Assembly (NCBI RefSeq): GCF_024372745.1
Contig: NZ_VOTZ01000003.1
Span: 1-64,000 of the forward strand
Origin: Methanocalculus taiwanensis
Lineage (GTDB): Archaea > Halobacteriota > Methanomicrobia > Methanomicrobiales > Methanocorpusculaceae
Length of the DNA: 64,000 bases
Direction of reading: 5' to 3'
Below, piece after piece: positions 1 to 8,464 of this stretch. Both the position numbers and the translations under genes were made by a program. The notes under the pieces were generated by a model, which did no database searches, was not told the origin of the DNA, and saw nothing but the letters and a program-made list of their open reading frames with translations. Numbering within the stretch: position 1 is the stretch's first letter; each line of letters opens with the position of its first letter.

Positions 1-189
1 ATAGTCGATTTTGAGGTTATTGAAGAGTTCTTGTTCATTGGTTTTCTTCCAGGCGTTTAATAGGGATTTGGTATCTTCTCCAGCAACAGGCATTAGTGCA
101 TCCTCGATTCCATATGGTTTGACCAAAGTTAAATACTCTGACATATGGCGGGGATGTAATAGTCTGAAACATTGGTTTAATGACTTCAT
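1..189 (-). CDS. N-terminal part of an unknown protein, runs off the left edge
   Basis: An open frame of 63 codons runs without a stop from an ATG at 189 down to base 1, so only the N-terminus is visible. It reads MKSLNQCFRLLHPRHMSEY and continues with a mixed hydrophilic sequence (for example GIEDALMPVAGED). A second possible start is the Met at residue 16 (MSEYLTLVK). No family is recognised. It is transcribed away from the ATPase gene at 258, and the 68-bp AT-rich gap between them would have to hold both promoters. The overlapping frame on the plus strand has no recognisable features and is taken as a shadow. Confidence 0.45.
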   Translation of the reverse strand, partial: MKSLNQCFRLLHPRHMSEYLTLVKPYGIEDALMPVAGEDTKSLLNAWKKTNEQELFNNLKIDY

Positions 190-257
190 ATCAATAAAAA
201 TAAAAATAGAAAAATTAATTATCTTCACGATCCTTTGATTTATAATGGTGTTAAATT

Positions 258-1760
258 ATGTCATCAAATAAAAAAAATCATTCTTTTGAGGAAAACAAAG
301 CATTATTCCAAAAAGAAAAAATTGACTTTACTTTAGAAATAAAAAATTTTGGTCCAATTACTGAAGGAAATATTATTCTCAAACCTCTGACAATATTTAT
401 CGGACCTAACCAATCTGGAAAATCATATGCATCTGCTTTAATATATTCAATTTATCGAACAAATTCTCGAATCGCTACTCAAAAAACACCGTATTATTCA
501 TTTGACTCCAGATTAACAAAAAATGAAAAAAATAAATTATATGATGTAATTGATAAATTTATTGATACAAATGATCCAAATGTAAACAAGGATGATTTTC
601 AACATCTATGTAAAATAGCTTTCAAAAGAATTCATCTAAAATTAATAAATGATGAAATATCAAGAGTCTTTGCAACTCAAATTGAGAGACTAAAAAGTAT
701 CAATAAAAGAATATCGTATGTTCGTATAGATTATGGAGATTTTTATGAAAAAATAAACATCCGGAAAGGAGTTTTTCAATTGACAGAATTAAGCGATTTA
801 AATATGAAAATCGCAAAGGCAAAGGGTGATGACTATACCATTTTAGAAAAATTTTTTGTTGCGGTATCAGATTCTAATGTTATTAGTAAGAAATCTGAAA
901 AAAAGGATCTTGAACGAACCCTTAAATATTTACCATACATGTATGAAATGGATCAACAGTTTGTTAAACTCTTCTCTAGACCAAGATCTCGTTCCTCTCT
1001 CTATTTACCTGCAGCACGTTCTGGTATTCTTCAAGGTCATAAAGCCTTATCTGCAAGTTTGAATCGTCTTGCTCCTTATGCTGGAATGGAGCAATTATCT
1101 CTTCCTGCTTTATCTGGAGTTATTTCAGACTTCATTAATAAACTTGTTTTTTTAAAAGATGAAAAAGAGGAATTATTTGATTTATCAACGGATTTTGAAC
1201 GCGAATTAATTTATGGCAAAATATCCTTGAAAGAGAAAAAAGAAGAATCCTCATATCCAGAAATTCAATATACTTATCTGGGAGAAGAATTACCTATTCA
1301 TCTATGCTCATCTACTGTGTCAGAATTAGCACCAATATTCCTGTCCTTAAAGCACTGGGTTGGATCTGGAGGACTATTAATCATTGAGGAACCGGAAGCA
1401 CATTTACATCCTGAAAATCAACGTATTTTTGCAAAGTTAATTGTTCGATTGGTTCGTAAAAATGTTCGGGTATTAATTACAACTCATAGTGATTATCTAT
1501 TGGAGCAGTTAAATAATTATATTTTATTGAGTAAAATTAATGAAAATAGGCGGATTTCTGAATATATGTTAGATAAAGAAGATTATTTAAAACCTGATGA
1601 GATTGCCACCCATATTTTTACTTATGATAAAAAAAATGGTAATACCATATCGTCTGTCCCTATTGATGAAAATGAGGGCATTTCTCAGGATGAATTTTTA
1701 AGGATTACTAAAGAATTGTATGACCAGTCGGTGATGATTCGAAGAGAGATTAATAAATAA
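258..1760 (+). CDS. AAA ATPase, AAA_15/OLD-like, possible defence ATPase
   Basis: A 500-residue P-loop ATPase of the SMC/OLD-like (AAA_15/AAA_21) kind. Walker A is GPNQSGKS at residues 49-56, preceded by the family-typical start 'IKNFGPITEGNIILKPLTIFIG'-like strand. The Walker B block with IIEEPEAHLHP lies near residues 374-385, and the H-loop (ITTHSDYLLEQL) near 406-418. The long middle part is helical and divergent, as in this family. There is no TOPRIM domain after the ATPase core, so it is not an ordinary OLD nuclease or GajA. It sits 9 bp upstream of a small gene with a nuclease-like motif, and the two probably form an operon. Such ATPases act as sensors in several anti-phage systems; that role here is inference. 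The gene is AT-rich compared with the housekeeping genes further right. Confidence 0.75.
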   Translation: MSSNKKNHSFEENKALFQKEKIDFTLEIKNFGPITEGNIILKPLTIFIGPNQSGKSYASALIYSIYRTNSRIATQKTPYYSFDSRLTKNEKNKLYDVIDKFIDTNDPNVNKDDFQHLCKIAFKRIHLKLINDEISRVFATQIERLKSINKRISYVRIDYGDFYEKINIRKGVFQLTELSDLNMKIAKAKGDDYTILEKFFVAVSDSNVISKKSEKKDLERTLKYLPYMYEMDQQFVKLFSRPRSRSSLYLPAARSGILQGHKALSASLNRLAPYAGMEQLSLPALSGVISDFINKLVFLKDEKEELFDLSTDFERELIYGKISLKEKKEESSYPEIQYTYLGEELPIHLCSSTVSELAPIFLSLKHWVGSGGLLIIEEPEAHLHPENQRIFAKLIVRLVRKNVRVLITTHSDYLLEQLNNYILLSKINENRRISEYMLDKEDYLKPDEIATHIFTYDKKNGNTISSVPIDENEGISQDEFLRITKELYDQSVMIRREINK

Positions 1761-1769
1761 TGAGATTTT

Positions 1770-2249
1770 ATGACTGAAATAGTGCGGATAAAACAAACAC
1801 ATCATGCAGTTTGTATCGATCAATGCAAAGATCGTGGACAAAAAGTAAAATTACAACTTCAGGGCTTTAAACGTGAGAATAGAGTAATTATAAAATCTGA
1901 CAATTTATGTCCTAATAAAAAAATGTGTGATTGCTTTATTTTTATTAAAGATAATTTTTTTATTGTAGTTGTTTGTGAAATTAAATCCAAAAATTTTAGC
2001 ATTGATGATGTATTTGAAAAAATTTCAAATGGTTCTTATGAGTGTGAAAAAATTTTTAATGAGTATGTTGGTTCGGGTAAAAAGTTTGTATTTTATCCGA
2101 TTTTTTTATATGAAAGTGTTCGCTCACCTAACGATCTAAAAATACTCCGTAGTAAACGAATTAGATTCAATGGGAAAAAAGATGAAATGATAATTTGTGA
2201 GGAAGGAAAAAAAGAACTAAATTTTATTATTAGTAAATACTCTAAATAA
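1770..2249 (+). CDS. Small protein with PD-(D/E)XK-like motif, partner of the AAA ATPase
   Basis: A 159-residue protein I do not recognise as a named family. Asp54 is followed by two hydrophobic strands (FIFI, then FFIVVVC) and Glu70-Ile-Lys72. A D-x(15)-E-x-K arrangement on beta strands is what a PD-(D/E)XK nuclease core looks like. Four cysteines (15, 19, 47, 53) could bind metal. The ATG at 1770 begins 9 bp after the ATPase stop, so the two are likely co-transcribed and co-translated. The pairing suggests an ATPase sensor with a nuclease or other effector, but catalysis is not shown. It could instead be a non-enzymatic partner. Confidence 0.5.
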   Translation: MTEIVRIKQTHHAVCIDQCKDRGQKVKLQLQGFKRENRVIIKSDNLCPNKKMCDCFIFIKDNFFIVVVCEIKSKNFSIDDVFEKISNGSYECEKIFNEYVGSGKKFVFYPIFLYESVRSPNDLKILRSKRIRFNGKKDEMIICEEGKKELNFIISKYSK

Positions 2250-2357
2250 AAATATTTTTCACTCACCATTATATTTATATCCTCATTTAAATGGGTATGA
2301 CCTATACCTCACTTTGCGAGACCTCTCCCATAACCCGTTGAATTTTCTCCCTCAGAA

Positions 2358-2883
2358 TCAACAATCAGCCATTCCCAGCGACCTCTTGCCCATCATCTCC
2401 AGTACAACTGGCACTTGTGGGAGCACATTCCATTGCGCCGATCCGAATTGATTCCACAATCCGCACCTTCTCTGATTAAATCTACAATAAGCTGTTGAGC
2501 TGATACAACCGGCCAACCTTCTACAATTTGTTTCTCAAAAAAAACGTGGTGATCGGAACAAAATATCTTAACATTCCCTTTTCCCAAATATCCGGATTCC
2601 AACAAATAATTATCCCACTGCTCAAATTCATAGTCCTTGATGTATAATTCATACGATCTCGGGAATAAATAGCCTCCAACAAGGTTTTTTGCAAAAATTT
2701 GACGATCTTTTAAAATACCCTCTCTTTCTAAATCATTTAGAATTGTATGGACATATGGATAGCTCACTTCTGCTAATTATGCGACTCTATATCCTGATGG
2801 TTTTTTATTTTATCGCTGAGTAATACTCTATAAACTCGCTCTTGCTTACTTCCAAAATATTGAAATTCATTTTTATCTATCAT
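2358..2883 (-). pseudogene. Broken winged-helix (AbiEi antitoxin-like) gene joined to an IS-end relic
   Basis: Read on the minus strand, translation starts at 2883 (MIDKNEFQYFGSKQERVYRV). A frameshift in an A-run near 2805 moves the frame to KPSGYRVA, then an in-frame TAA, then LAEVSYPYVHTILND, a clear winged-helix segment. The middle (IFCSDHHVFFEK, then VVSAQQLIVDLIREG) resembles the C-terminal part of AbiEi-type antitoxins. After about 2470 the expected C-terminus is missing. Instead, minus-strand bases 2440-2420 encode QFGSA in another frame and resemble the last codons of the insertion-sequence transposase at 9272, and plus-strand bases 2453-2466 match that element's terminal repeat. It is therefore a dead gene with a frameshift, a stop and a replaced 3' end. 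The AbiEi label is a resemblance only. Confidence 0.55.
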
Positions 2884-3480
2884 TGTTCTTCTTCTCGTAA
2901 TTGATATATCGTAATTTTCCATTCTACTTAAAATTAACCTATATATCGCAATTCTGTGATCTGATTATCTCTAGTAAAAAATCCCGTGTCCAGTATCCAA
3001 TATCAAATATTCAGTATCTCCTATCAACAATGATTGAACGGCACAGTGCCCTCGATTTACGTCTCGATGGCAGTAATTTAAGACCTTTGGATGGCTCATG
3101 GATGTTCCACTGACCAATACCCCTTTGCAGCTGTGACATGAAGATGGCAACCGGGCAGCTCTCGTGTCTCTCTCCCTCTTTCTCTATCGAGCAACGGCAA
3201 CGTTCAGGTGATGCTCTTTTCGGAGCGCCACAAGTGAGCATTTTTACACCGCCATTGACATTTTTGGGAGAGGTGTTTGTGGTGGGGGCAGGGAATATGC
3301 TGGGTTAATGCGACATTGTATAGATAAGCATCATTGAAAATAGAAAATCAGCTTTATTGACGATATTGTGAGATTATTACGTAAAGGTGGCTTAATAACT
3401 GGTTAAAATAATAGGATCATTACAAGCTTATGATAGAAATCATCCCTTGATAAACACTTTCACACCACGGTCAAAAACGG
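2884..3480. other. Gene-free stretch between the pseudogene and the methyltransferase
   Basis: About 600 bases with no convincing gene; the short frames present have no recognisable domain. It contains copy A of a dispersed repeat (3261-3320) and, at its right end, the methyltransferase promoter. Around 2995-3025 there is a run of near-repeats of the form 'agtatc(c/t)aatatc', which I could not interpret. Confidence 0.4.
3261..3320 (+). repeat. Dispersed repeat, copy A
   Basis: Two blocks are shared with 17312-17392 on the same strand. The first is a 'ttttgggagaggtg' block; the second is a 36-base core (gggcagRgaatatgctggg, then ttaatgYgacattgta) with two mismatches. Copy B has about 20 extra bases between the blocks. 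Copy A lies in a gene-free region about 220 bp before the methyltransferase. Confidence 0.7.
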
Positions 3481-3488
3481 TTTATATA
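3481..3488 (+). promoter_or_regulatory. TATA box for the cytosine methyltransferase gene
   Basis: TTTATATA lies 50 bases before the ATG at 3538. Archaeal transcription starts about 25 bases after the TATA box, so the transcript should begin near 3510 with a leader of roughly 25-28 bases. That leader contains the palindrome at 3519-3531. Confidence 0.6.
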
Positions 3489-3518
3489 AGCATGACAACG
3501 ACTAATTAGATTTAAGTG

Positions 3519-3531
3519 AACCTAATAGGTT
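3519..3531. promoter_or_regulatory. Palindrome AACCTAATAGGTT in the methyltransferase leader
   Basis: A perfect inverted repeat with 5-base arms and a 3-base spacer lies just after the predicted transcription start and 6 bases before the ATG at 3538. Its second half also supplies the only ribosome-binding-like sequence (AGGTT). It could be an operator for the methyltransferase or for another regulator. Binding is not shown, and a palindrome this short can occur by chance. Confidence 0.35.
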
Positions 3532-3537
3532 GATTAC

Positions 3538-4767
3538 ATGATATCAAATTTATCAGATTTCACAGACACTTGCTCTGATATGAAACCTCCAAAACCAGAT
3601 AAAATACTTAGAGTCTGTTCCCTTTTTACTGGTTGTGGAGGAATGGATCTTGGTTTCATTGGTGGTTTTAGTCATCTTGGCACATATTACCCCAAAACCG
3701 GTTTCCGTATCGTCTTCGCAAATGATTTCGACCCAGATGCTAGGATGACGTATCTTGCAAATCGATCTTTCTTAGGCGATCACTCTTATGATGATCGTGA
3801 TGTAAGGGTAATTACTGATTTTGATCAAATTCCAGACTTTGATGTACTAACCGCAGGTTTCCCTTGCCAACCTTTCTCGAGCGCAGGCAATAGAGAAGGC
3901 TATTCTGATAAGCATGGTCGAGGAAACCTTTTCGAAGAGGTTGAACGCTTTATCCAACATAAAAAGCCCCTTGCGATCGTTTTGGAAAATGTCAGGGGAA
4001 TATTAAGCTCGAAGATGCCTGATGGTACACCAGTCACTGAGGAAATTAGTAAAAGAATCGCCGAAGTGAAAACAGATGATGGTGAGCTGATTCGGTATAA
4101 GGTATCACCACCAAGATTATTAAAAGCCTCTGACTATGGCGTTCCTCAACAGAGGTATAGGGTTGTTATAGTGGCGGTAAGAGATGGTTTGGAGCCATTT
4201 TATTTCGAAAAAATGCACAAATACGTGCGAAAAGAATCAATATCTAATAGAAGGTTGAAAGACGTTCTCACTTCTGTAGAAGGACTTCCTAACCAAGATG
4301 AGATATGGGATTTCTCACCGCAGCAGAAGATAATGGTCGAGCATATAATAAGGTCTTGGAAGGATGTCCCATACGAACTTCTACCAGACAGATTTAAGCG
4401 GATACGTGACCAAATCAAGAGATACCGGGCACCGAACTTTTACCGCAGGTTCTCATGGGATGAGATCGCAGGAACGATAACAGCTTCAGCTCAACCGGAA
4501 AATTGCGGAATTTTACATCCAGATATAAAACAGAAGCGACGCTTTACGATAAGAGAAGTTGCTAGAATCCAATCCTTCCCTGATAAGTTTATTTTTAAAG
4601 CTCGAAATGTTCAACAAGAGTATAAGGTGATCGGAAATGCTGTCCCACCCGTACTAGCGTATGTAGTTGCGTGTACTTTGAAAGAGTCTCTCCTGGGTGA
4701 AGATGAAATGCCGATATGTTCTGTTAAATATTCCACTACATCAAAGAGTTTAAGTTGTCGGATATAA
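3538..4767 (+). CDS. dcm: DNA (cytosine-5) methyltransferase
   Basis: A 409-residue C5-cytosine DNA methyltransferase that transfers a methyl group from S-adenosylmethionine to cytosine in a specific DNA site. The family motifs are in order: motif I (SLFTGCGGMDLGF, 28-40), motif IV with catalytic Cys110 (GFPCQPFSSAG), motif VI (ENVRG, 150-154), motif VIII (QRYRV, 205-209), motif IX (GTITASAQPEN, 312-322) and motif X (GNAVPP, 366-371). The target-recognition part lies between VIII and IX. It faces the McrC, McrB, Vsr and EVE genes across a 160-bp gap. The most likely role is the protective methylase of an LlaJI/BsuMI-like restriction system. Those systems normally have two methylases, and only one is seen here. 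The target site cannot be read from the sequence. Confidence 0.93.
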   Translation: MISNLSDFTDTCSDMKPPKPDKILRVCSLFTGCGGMDLGFIGGFSHLGTYYPKTGFRIVFANDFDPDARMTYLANRSFLGDHSYDDRDVRVITDFDQIPDFDVLTAGFPCQPFSSAGNREGYSDKHGRGNLFEEVERFIQHKKPLAIVLENVRGILSSKMPDGTPVTEEISKRIAEVKTDDGELIRYKVSPPRLLKASDYGVPQQRYRVVIVAVRDGLEPFYFEKMHKYVRKESISNRRLKDVLTSVEGLPNQDEIWDFSPQQKIMVEHIIRSWKDVPYELLPDRFKRIRDQIKRYRAPNFYRRFSWDEIAGTITASAQPENCGILHPDIKQKRRFTIREVARIQSFPDKFIFKARNVQQEYKVIGNAVPPVLAYVVACTLKESLLGEDEMPICSVKYSTTSKSLSCRI

Positions 4768-4926
4768 CGATTATTCTCCATTTTTTTTCAAAACCCAAAC
4801 AAATATCCTTCGTTAGAAGAATGCCATGGCTTTTCCAATTATGAATTTTGATGATGCGGGGGGAGAAGGGGTTATGAAATATTTAAAAATATGATGATTT
4901 ATAATTTATATAAAAATATAACTAAA

Positions 4927-6210
4927 TTATGAACCGTTCGGGATAACAATCTTAAGCACACTTCTATAAAATTTTTCAATGTTGTCCTTGAATTCCTCCG
5001 AAGTGGTTGCTGAAAGGTCGATGAATACCGCGTCCACTTTTTTCAAATACACTCGCCGATAACTATTATCAATGAATATAGTCAAGCAGTCTGTATTCTG
5101 GCTGTTCTTCGGATAAATTAAGATTGCCTTTTCAGCTAAAAGACAGGTGGCATAAAACTCAATTTGGTAGATATCTTCGGGAAGGAATACGCGTTCTTTA
5201 CATTTACAATCCAAAACTACCTTGGCGGTTCTTTGCTCAGGGTCATATCGGTAAAGGATATCCGGTTCGATTGATTTGGGAGAATTAGTCGACTCCTTTG
5301 AAATCTCCGCATACCGGATGTTTGTATCGGGTGGAAAGGATATTGATTCAGTTTGTAGTCCCTGATCGATCGAAAACAAATCACTCGATACTTGCAAGAC
5401 TTTCGTGCAAAAATCCTGAAATAATAGATCGAAGTTAACCATAAAGCATGAGCCAGCTCTACCATCCTTAAAAGAGATTACGTTAAGATCGAAGAGCACT
5501 ACTTTCGCCCAGTACAGAGCCTCTGAATATTCAAAATAAATCGTTGAATCGGCGTATTTTTCCGAAAGGAGTTTTCCCTCGTCAACAGAACAATAAGGTA
5601 GAAAACGAGCGAGGCGAACGAAATCATCTGTTATTAAAAATTCTAATTTATAAAGAGCGGCACCAAGAATACGTGAGACGGGGTTGTTGATGGATGTCTC
5701 ATCATAAACACAATTAAACGGCTTTCTCTTTCGTTCATAGAGTCGGATTGCTGTCTCCTCCCAATTTATATGACCTTTTTGATAATCCGAATTCTCTTCT
5801 TTGACGATGAAAAGATGTGGGAGCCCCTTCCCGATTACGCTGTTTAACTCGGTGATAAACTTTCGTGCTATTTCCGTATCGAGGACTCCTTCCCCTACAT
5901 CGAAAAGATCCATAATATTCGAAAGCTCGGACTGCCGGGAATTCACGAAGAAGTACATATATTCAACTTGTCTCATGCCGATCTCTTCGAACCTCGGGAC
6001 AATTTCTACCTTCCTGTTAGGAAGTTCGATATGTCCGACATAAGAACTATTAATTGAACATACGCCTTCTGATAATGAAAAGCTCTCAGGTGAAAGCGTT
6101 TCTGACAAGGAAATATGAAGTGCGGGATATTCCTCTTCACTATATCGAAAAGGTATTCCCTGTTTGATCTTTAAACCCCTAATTTCGCTTTCCATCAACT
6201 TATCCTTCAC
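4927..6210 (-). CDS. mcrC: McrC-family nuclease subunit
   Basis: A 427-residue McrC-type protein, the endonuclease partner of McrB-type GTPases. The C-terminal PD-(D/E)XK site is visible as Pro316-Asp317 and then Asp334-x-Lys336 (VVLDCKCK). The N-terminal half carries the McrC signatures (for example GHIELPNRKVEIVPRF at 59-74). The start is probably the GTG at 6210, which shares its G with the McrB stop (TAGTG), indicating translational coupling; an ATG five codons later is also possible. In LlaJI and BsuMI, homologues of McrB and McrC form a site-specific restriction enzyme that cuts unmodified DNA, while McrBC of E. coli cuts methylated DNA. Which applies here is not decidable from sequence. 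Confidence 0.88.
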   Translation of the reverse strand: MKDKLMESEIRGLKIKQGIPFRYSEEEYPALHISLSETLSPESFSLSEGVCSINSSYVGHIELPNRKVEIVPRFEEIGMRQVEYMYFFVNSRQSELSNIMDLFDVGEGVLDTEIARKFITELNSVIGKGLPHLFIVKEENSDYQKGHINWEETAIRLYERKRKPFNCVYDETSINNPVSRILGAALYKLEFLITDDFVRLARFLPYCSVDEGKLLSEKYADSTIYFEYSEALYWAKVVLFDLNVISFKDGRAGSCFMVNFDLLFQDFCTKVLQVSSDLFSIDQGLQTESISFPPDTNIRYAEISKESTNSPKSIEPDILYRYDPEQRTAKVVLDCKCKERVFLPEDIYQIEFYATCLLAEKAILIYPKNSQNTDCLTIFIDNSYRRVYLKKVDAVFIDLSATTSEEFKDNIEKFYRSVLKIVIPNGS

Positions 6211-7910
6211 TAAATATATTTTTTTATGGCATTGATGAATTCATTGTCATCATCAAAACGAGTATTCAAATCGCCTAAAATCCGATTTAATGTCCCCTCT
6301 TTTCCGAACGTATATTCTTCGAGCATTGGTAGTATCTTATAGTTATATTGCCTTCGAAACTCATCGATCCTCCACTTCTCGCCATTAGGGGGTATGAAAT
6401 ATGTGTGGCCGATTACCATTTCCGTACCAAGGTGTTCAATAATCCTCTTATTTAAGGCTGCAGCGAAGTTAACTAAATTAATATTTTGAGGTTCAGGCCC
6501 TTTTACATCAAGAATAATCTCAGGTGACCTTTCTTCGCTTTGAAAAAAGTCTTCTAAAATGTTTTTGTCGAAATTGAATCGTATAAACGCGAAGCGCCGC
6601 CGTAAAGCGTAGTCTACCAGCGCGATACTACGATCGGTTGAATTCATCGTTCCAAGGATGTATAGGTTCTTCGGGATGTAAAAATCTCCCTCACTAACTT
6701 CGAATTCGGGTTTCACTTTTAGACGATAGTCTCTGTCAAGTGCCTGTATTGTCTCACCGAAGATGTTTGACAGATTACCGCGGTTTATTTCCTCGATGAT
6801 TAAGAGATAATTATCGTCTTTGTTTTGATTGGCCTTCTTACACCATTCAACGAAAGGACCGGGCTTCGTGACGGGTTGATTCTTTTGTTCGTCCCATCTT
6901 GTCCCGCCGATAAAGTCTTCATATCTGAAAGACGGGTGAAATTGGATTCTGTAAACGTTTTCACGTTTGAAAAAGGGTTTGCCTTCTTGCCCCTTCTCGG
7001 CGACTTTACCGGCTATATATGACTTCCCGGTCCCTGGGGGGCCGTATAAGATAGCCTGATTCCACTCTCTCAAGACTTGATATACCTCGTCTGTGTTCAT
7101 AGTTGCCTCCTTTGTAAGTAAACGGTAATCCTTAAATTCGAAAATCGGTATTGGATATTTTACGTAATTCTGATAATCAACCTCGGATTCATTATCTGGT
7201 AAAGCATCTCTTACCTGTTCACCGGTTATCGGGAATGAGGATAATGTTATCGATATAGCTTCTTCCTCGAACATTCGATTTATTTCGGCCTCCGAAATTT
7301 TGAAGTCCTGATAAAATAGATCTCGTAGGAAGGATAATTGAGCGTACTGAGAGGTATTCTCCAATTCTTCGAACTGGTGAAAGCGGTAAACCCAGATCGC
7401 TAAATGATATACATTTATCTTTCGCCCATCGAGGAAGTGTTTCCCTGTTAAGATATCTAAGTAGTCCTGTTTCAAAGAAAATATTTTCAGCCCATTGTTT
7501 TCAAGATCTCGATCGAAATAATAGTCTCGCAACGTATTATCAATAGTATCTTTTACCCTTGCGGGCAAATAATTCCAAACAGTACTTGCATTATTATATT
7601 TATATATAACACTTTGTGTCAAATAATTCGTGTTATCAAAAGCAAACGGATCGAGACAACACCTTTTCCCGGGTTTTTCACCCGGGCCGAATAAGCCGCA
7701 GGTCATTTTTAAGGATTCTAAAAAGTTTTCTCTCTGCCTTGGGGATTCTGTGTTTAAGTAAACATCTGGGATAGGATTGGAGACTGATATTCCCATCCTC
7801 TTCATAACTAAAAATATAGAGAAGAATTCCATCTTATGTTGGGCATCGGTCCATCGCCCTCTTTTAAAATATTCGATGGAATTTTTTACCGTCTCGCTTG
7901 ATATATACAT
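6210..7910 (-). CDS. mcrB: McrB-family AAA+ GTPase subunit
   Basis: A 566-residue protein with an AAA+ motor of the McrB type in its C-terminal half. Walker A is GPPGTGKS (290-297), Walker B is LLIIEEINR (369-377), and the McrB GTP-specificity signature MNxxD is present as MNSTD (422-426). The arginine cluster RRR is at 437-439. The first 280 residues match no DNA-binding domain I recognise; in this family that region reads the DNA target and varies freely. It contains a Cys-rich patch near 71-85. It translocates along DNA by hydrolysing GTP and activates McrC. It is coupled to mcrC by a one-base overlap and lies 30 bp after vsr in the same direction. Confidence 0.88.
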   Translation of the reverse strand: MYISSETVKNSIEYFKRGRWTDAQHKMEFFSIFLVMKRMGISVSNPIPDVYLNTESPRQRENFLESLKMTCGLFGPGEKPGKRCCLDPFAFDNTNYLTQSVIYKYNNASTVWNYLPARVKDTIDNTLRDYYFDRDLENNGLKIFSLKQDYLDILTGKHFLDGRKINVYHLAIWVYRFHQFEELENTSQYAQLSFLRDLFYQDFKISEAEINRMFEEEAISITLSSFPITGEQVRDALPDNESEVDYQNYVKYPIPIFEFKDYRLLTKEATMNTDEVYQVLREWNQAILYGPPGTGKSYIAGKVAEKGQEGKPFFKRENVYRIQFHPSFRYEDFIGGTRWDEQKNQPVTKPGPFVEWCKKANQNKDDNYLLIIEEINRGNLSNIFGETIQALDRDYRLKVKPEFEVSEGDFYIPKNLYILGTMNSTDRSIALVDYALRRRFAFIRFNFDKNILEDFFQSEERSPEIILDVKGPEPQNINLVNFAAALNKRIIEHLGTEMVIGHTYFIPPNGEKWRIDEFRRQYNYKILPMLEEYTFGKEGTLNRILGDLNTRFDDDNEFINAIKKYI

Positions 7911-7940
7911 GTCTTATATCTTCGATATGTCTCTCGTACT

Positions 7941-8426
7941 TTAATAGATCGATCTATCCGTCCTCTGAATAAACTCGGCGACATCTTTGGCGAGAGTCTG
8001 TACATCTTTGTTAATCTCACACTCCCAGAAAACGAAAACTTTCCAGCCACTTTCTTCCAGTTTTAGGATGATATTGGTGTCCCTTTGCCTGTTCCGCGAT
8101 ATCTTCTCTATCCAGAATTGTGAATGGGTCTTAGGTGTTTGTTTTCCACATTTCGGACACCCGTGCCAAAAACACCCGTGTACGAATATCGCGACTTTCT
8201 TTCCTGGGTAGGTAATATCTGGCTTGCCCAAGGCTTTCTCCCAGTTCTTTCTATATCCAGAAAGTCCTATCTCACGAAGCGCTTTTCGTAGAGTGACTTC
8301 CGCCTTCGTGTCTTTAGTCTTCATTGATCTCATCACTTTTTTGACAGTTGAAGAAGAGGCGGGAGGTGGGTTTTTTAAATTATATGGTTCCTCAGCGGTT
8401 TTATTGTACTCTTTTTCATCGTACAT
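7941..8426 (-). CDS. vsr: Very short patch repair endonuclease (Vsr)
   Basis: A 161-residue Vsr-type endonuclease that nicks next to T:G mismatches arising when 5-methylcytosine deaminates. Typical features are the MRSMKTKDT start of the domain (32-40), Asp70 in GKPDIT, the zinc and active-site block FVHGCFWHGCPKCG (81-94), FWIEKISRNRQRD (104-116) and the end WECEI (134-138). About 30 poorly conserved residues precede the domain, so the true start may be later. It lies between the EVE gene and mcrB on the same strand. Its presence supports the view that the neighbouring methyltransferase makes 5-methylcytosine. Confidence 0.92.
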   Translation of the reverse strand: MYDEKEYNKTAEEPYNLKNPPPASSSTVKKVMRSMKTKDTKAEVTLRKALREIGLSGYRKNWEKALGKPDITYPGKKVAIFVHGCFWHGCPKCGKQTPKTHSQFWIEKISRNRQRDTNIILKLEESGWKVFVFWECEINKDVQTLAKDVAEFIQRTDRSIY

Positions 8427-8464
8427 ATTCCGTTAAACAGTAGCAAACTGCTAGAGTGAATTGG

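Noticed and set aside
11-238. A 75-residue plus-strand frame at the left edge
   Set aside because: The opposite strand has a continuous, better-composed frame running off the edge, and the plus frame ends in an AT-rich promoter-like tail.
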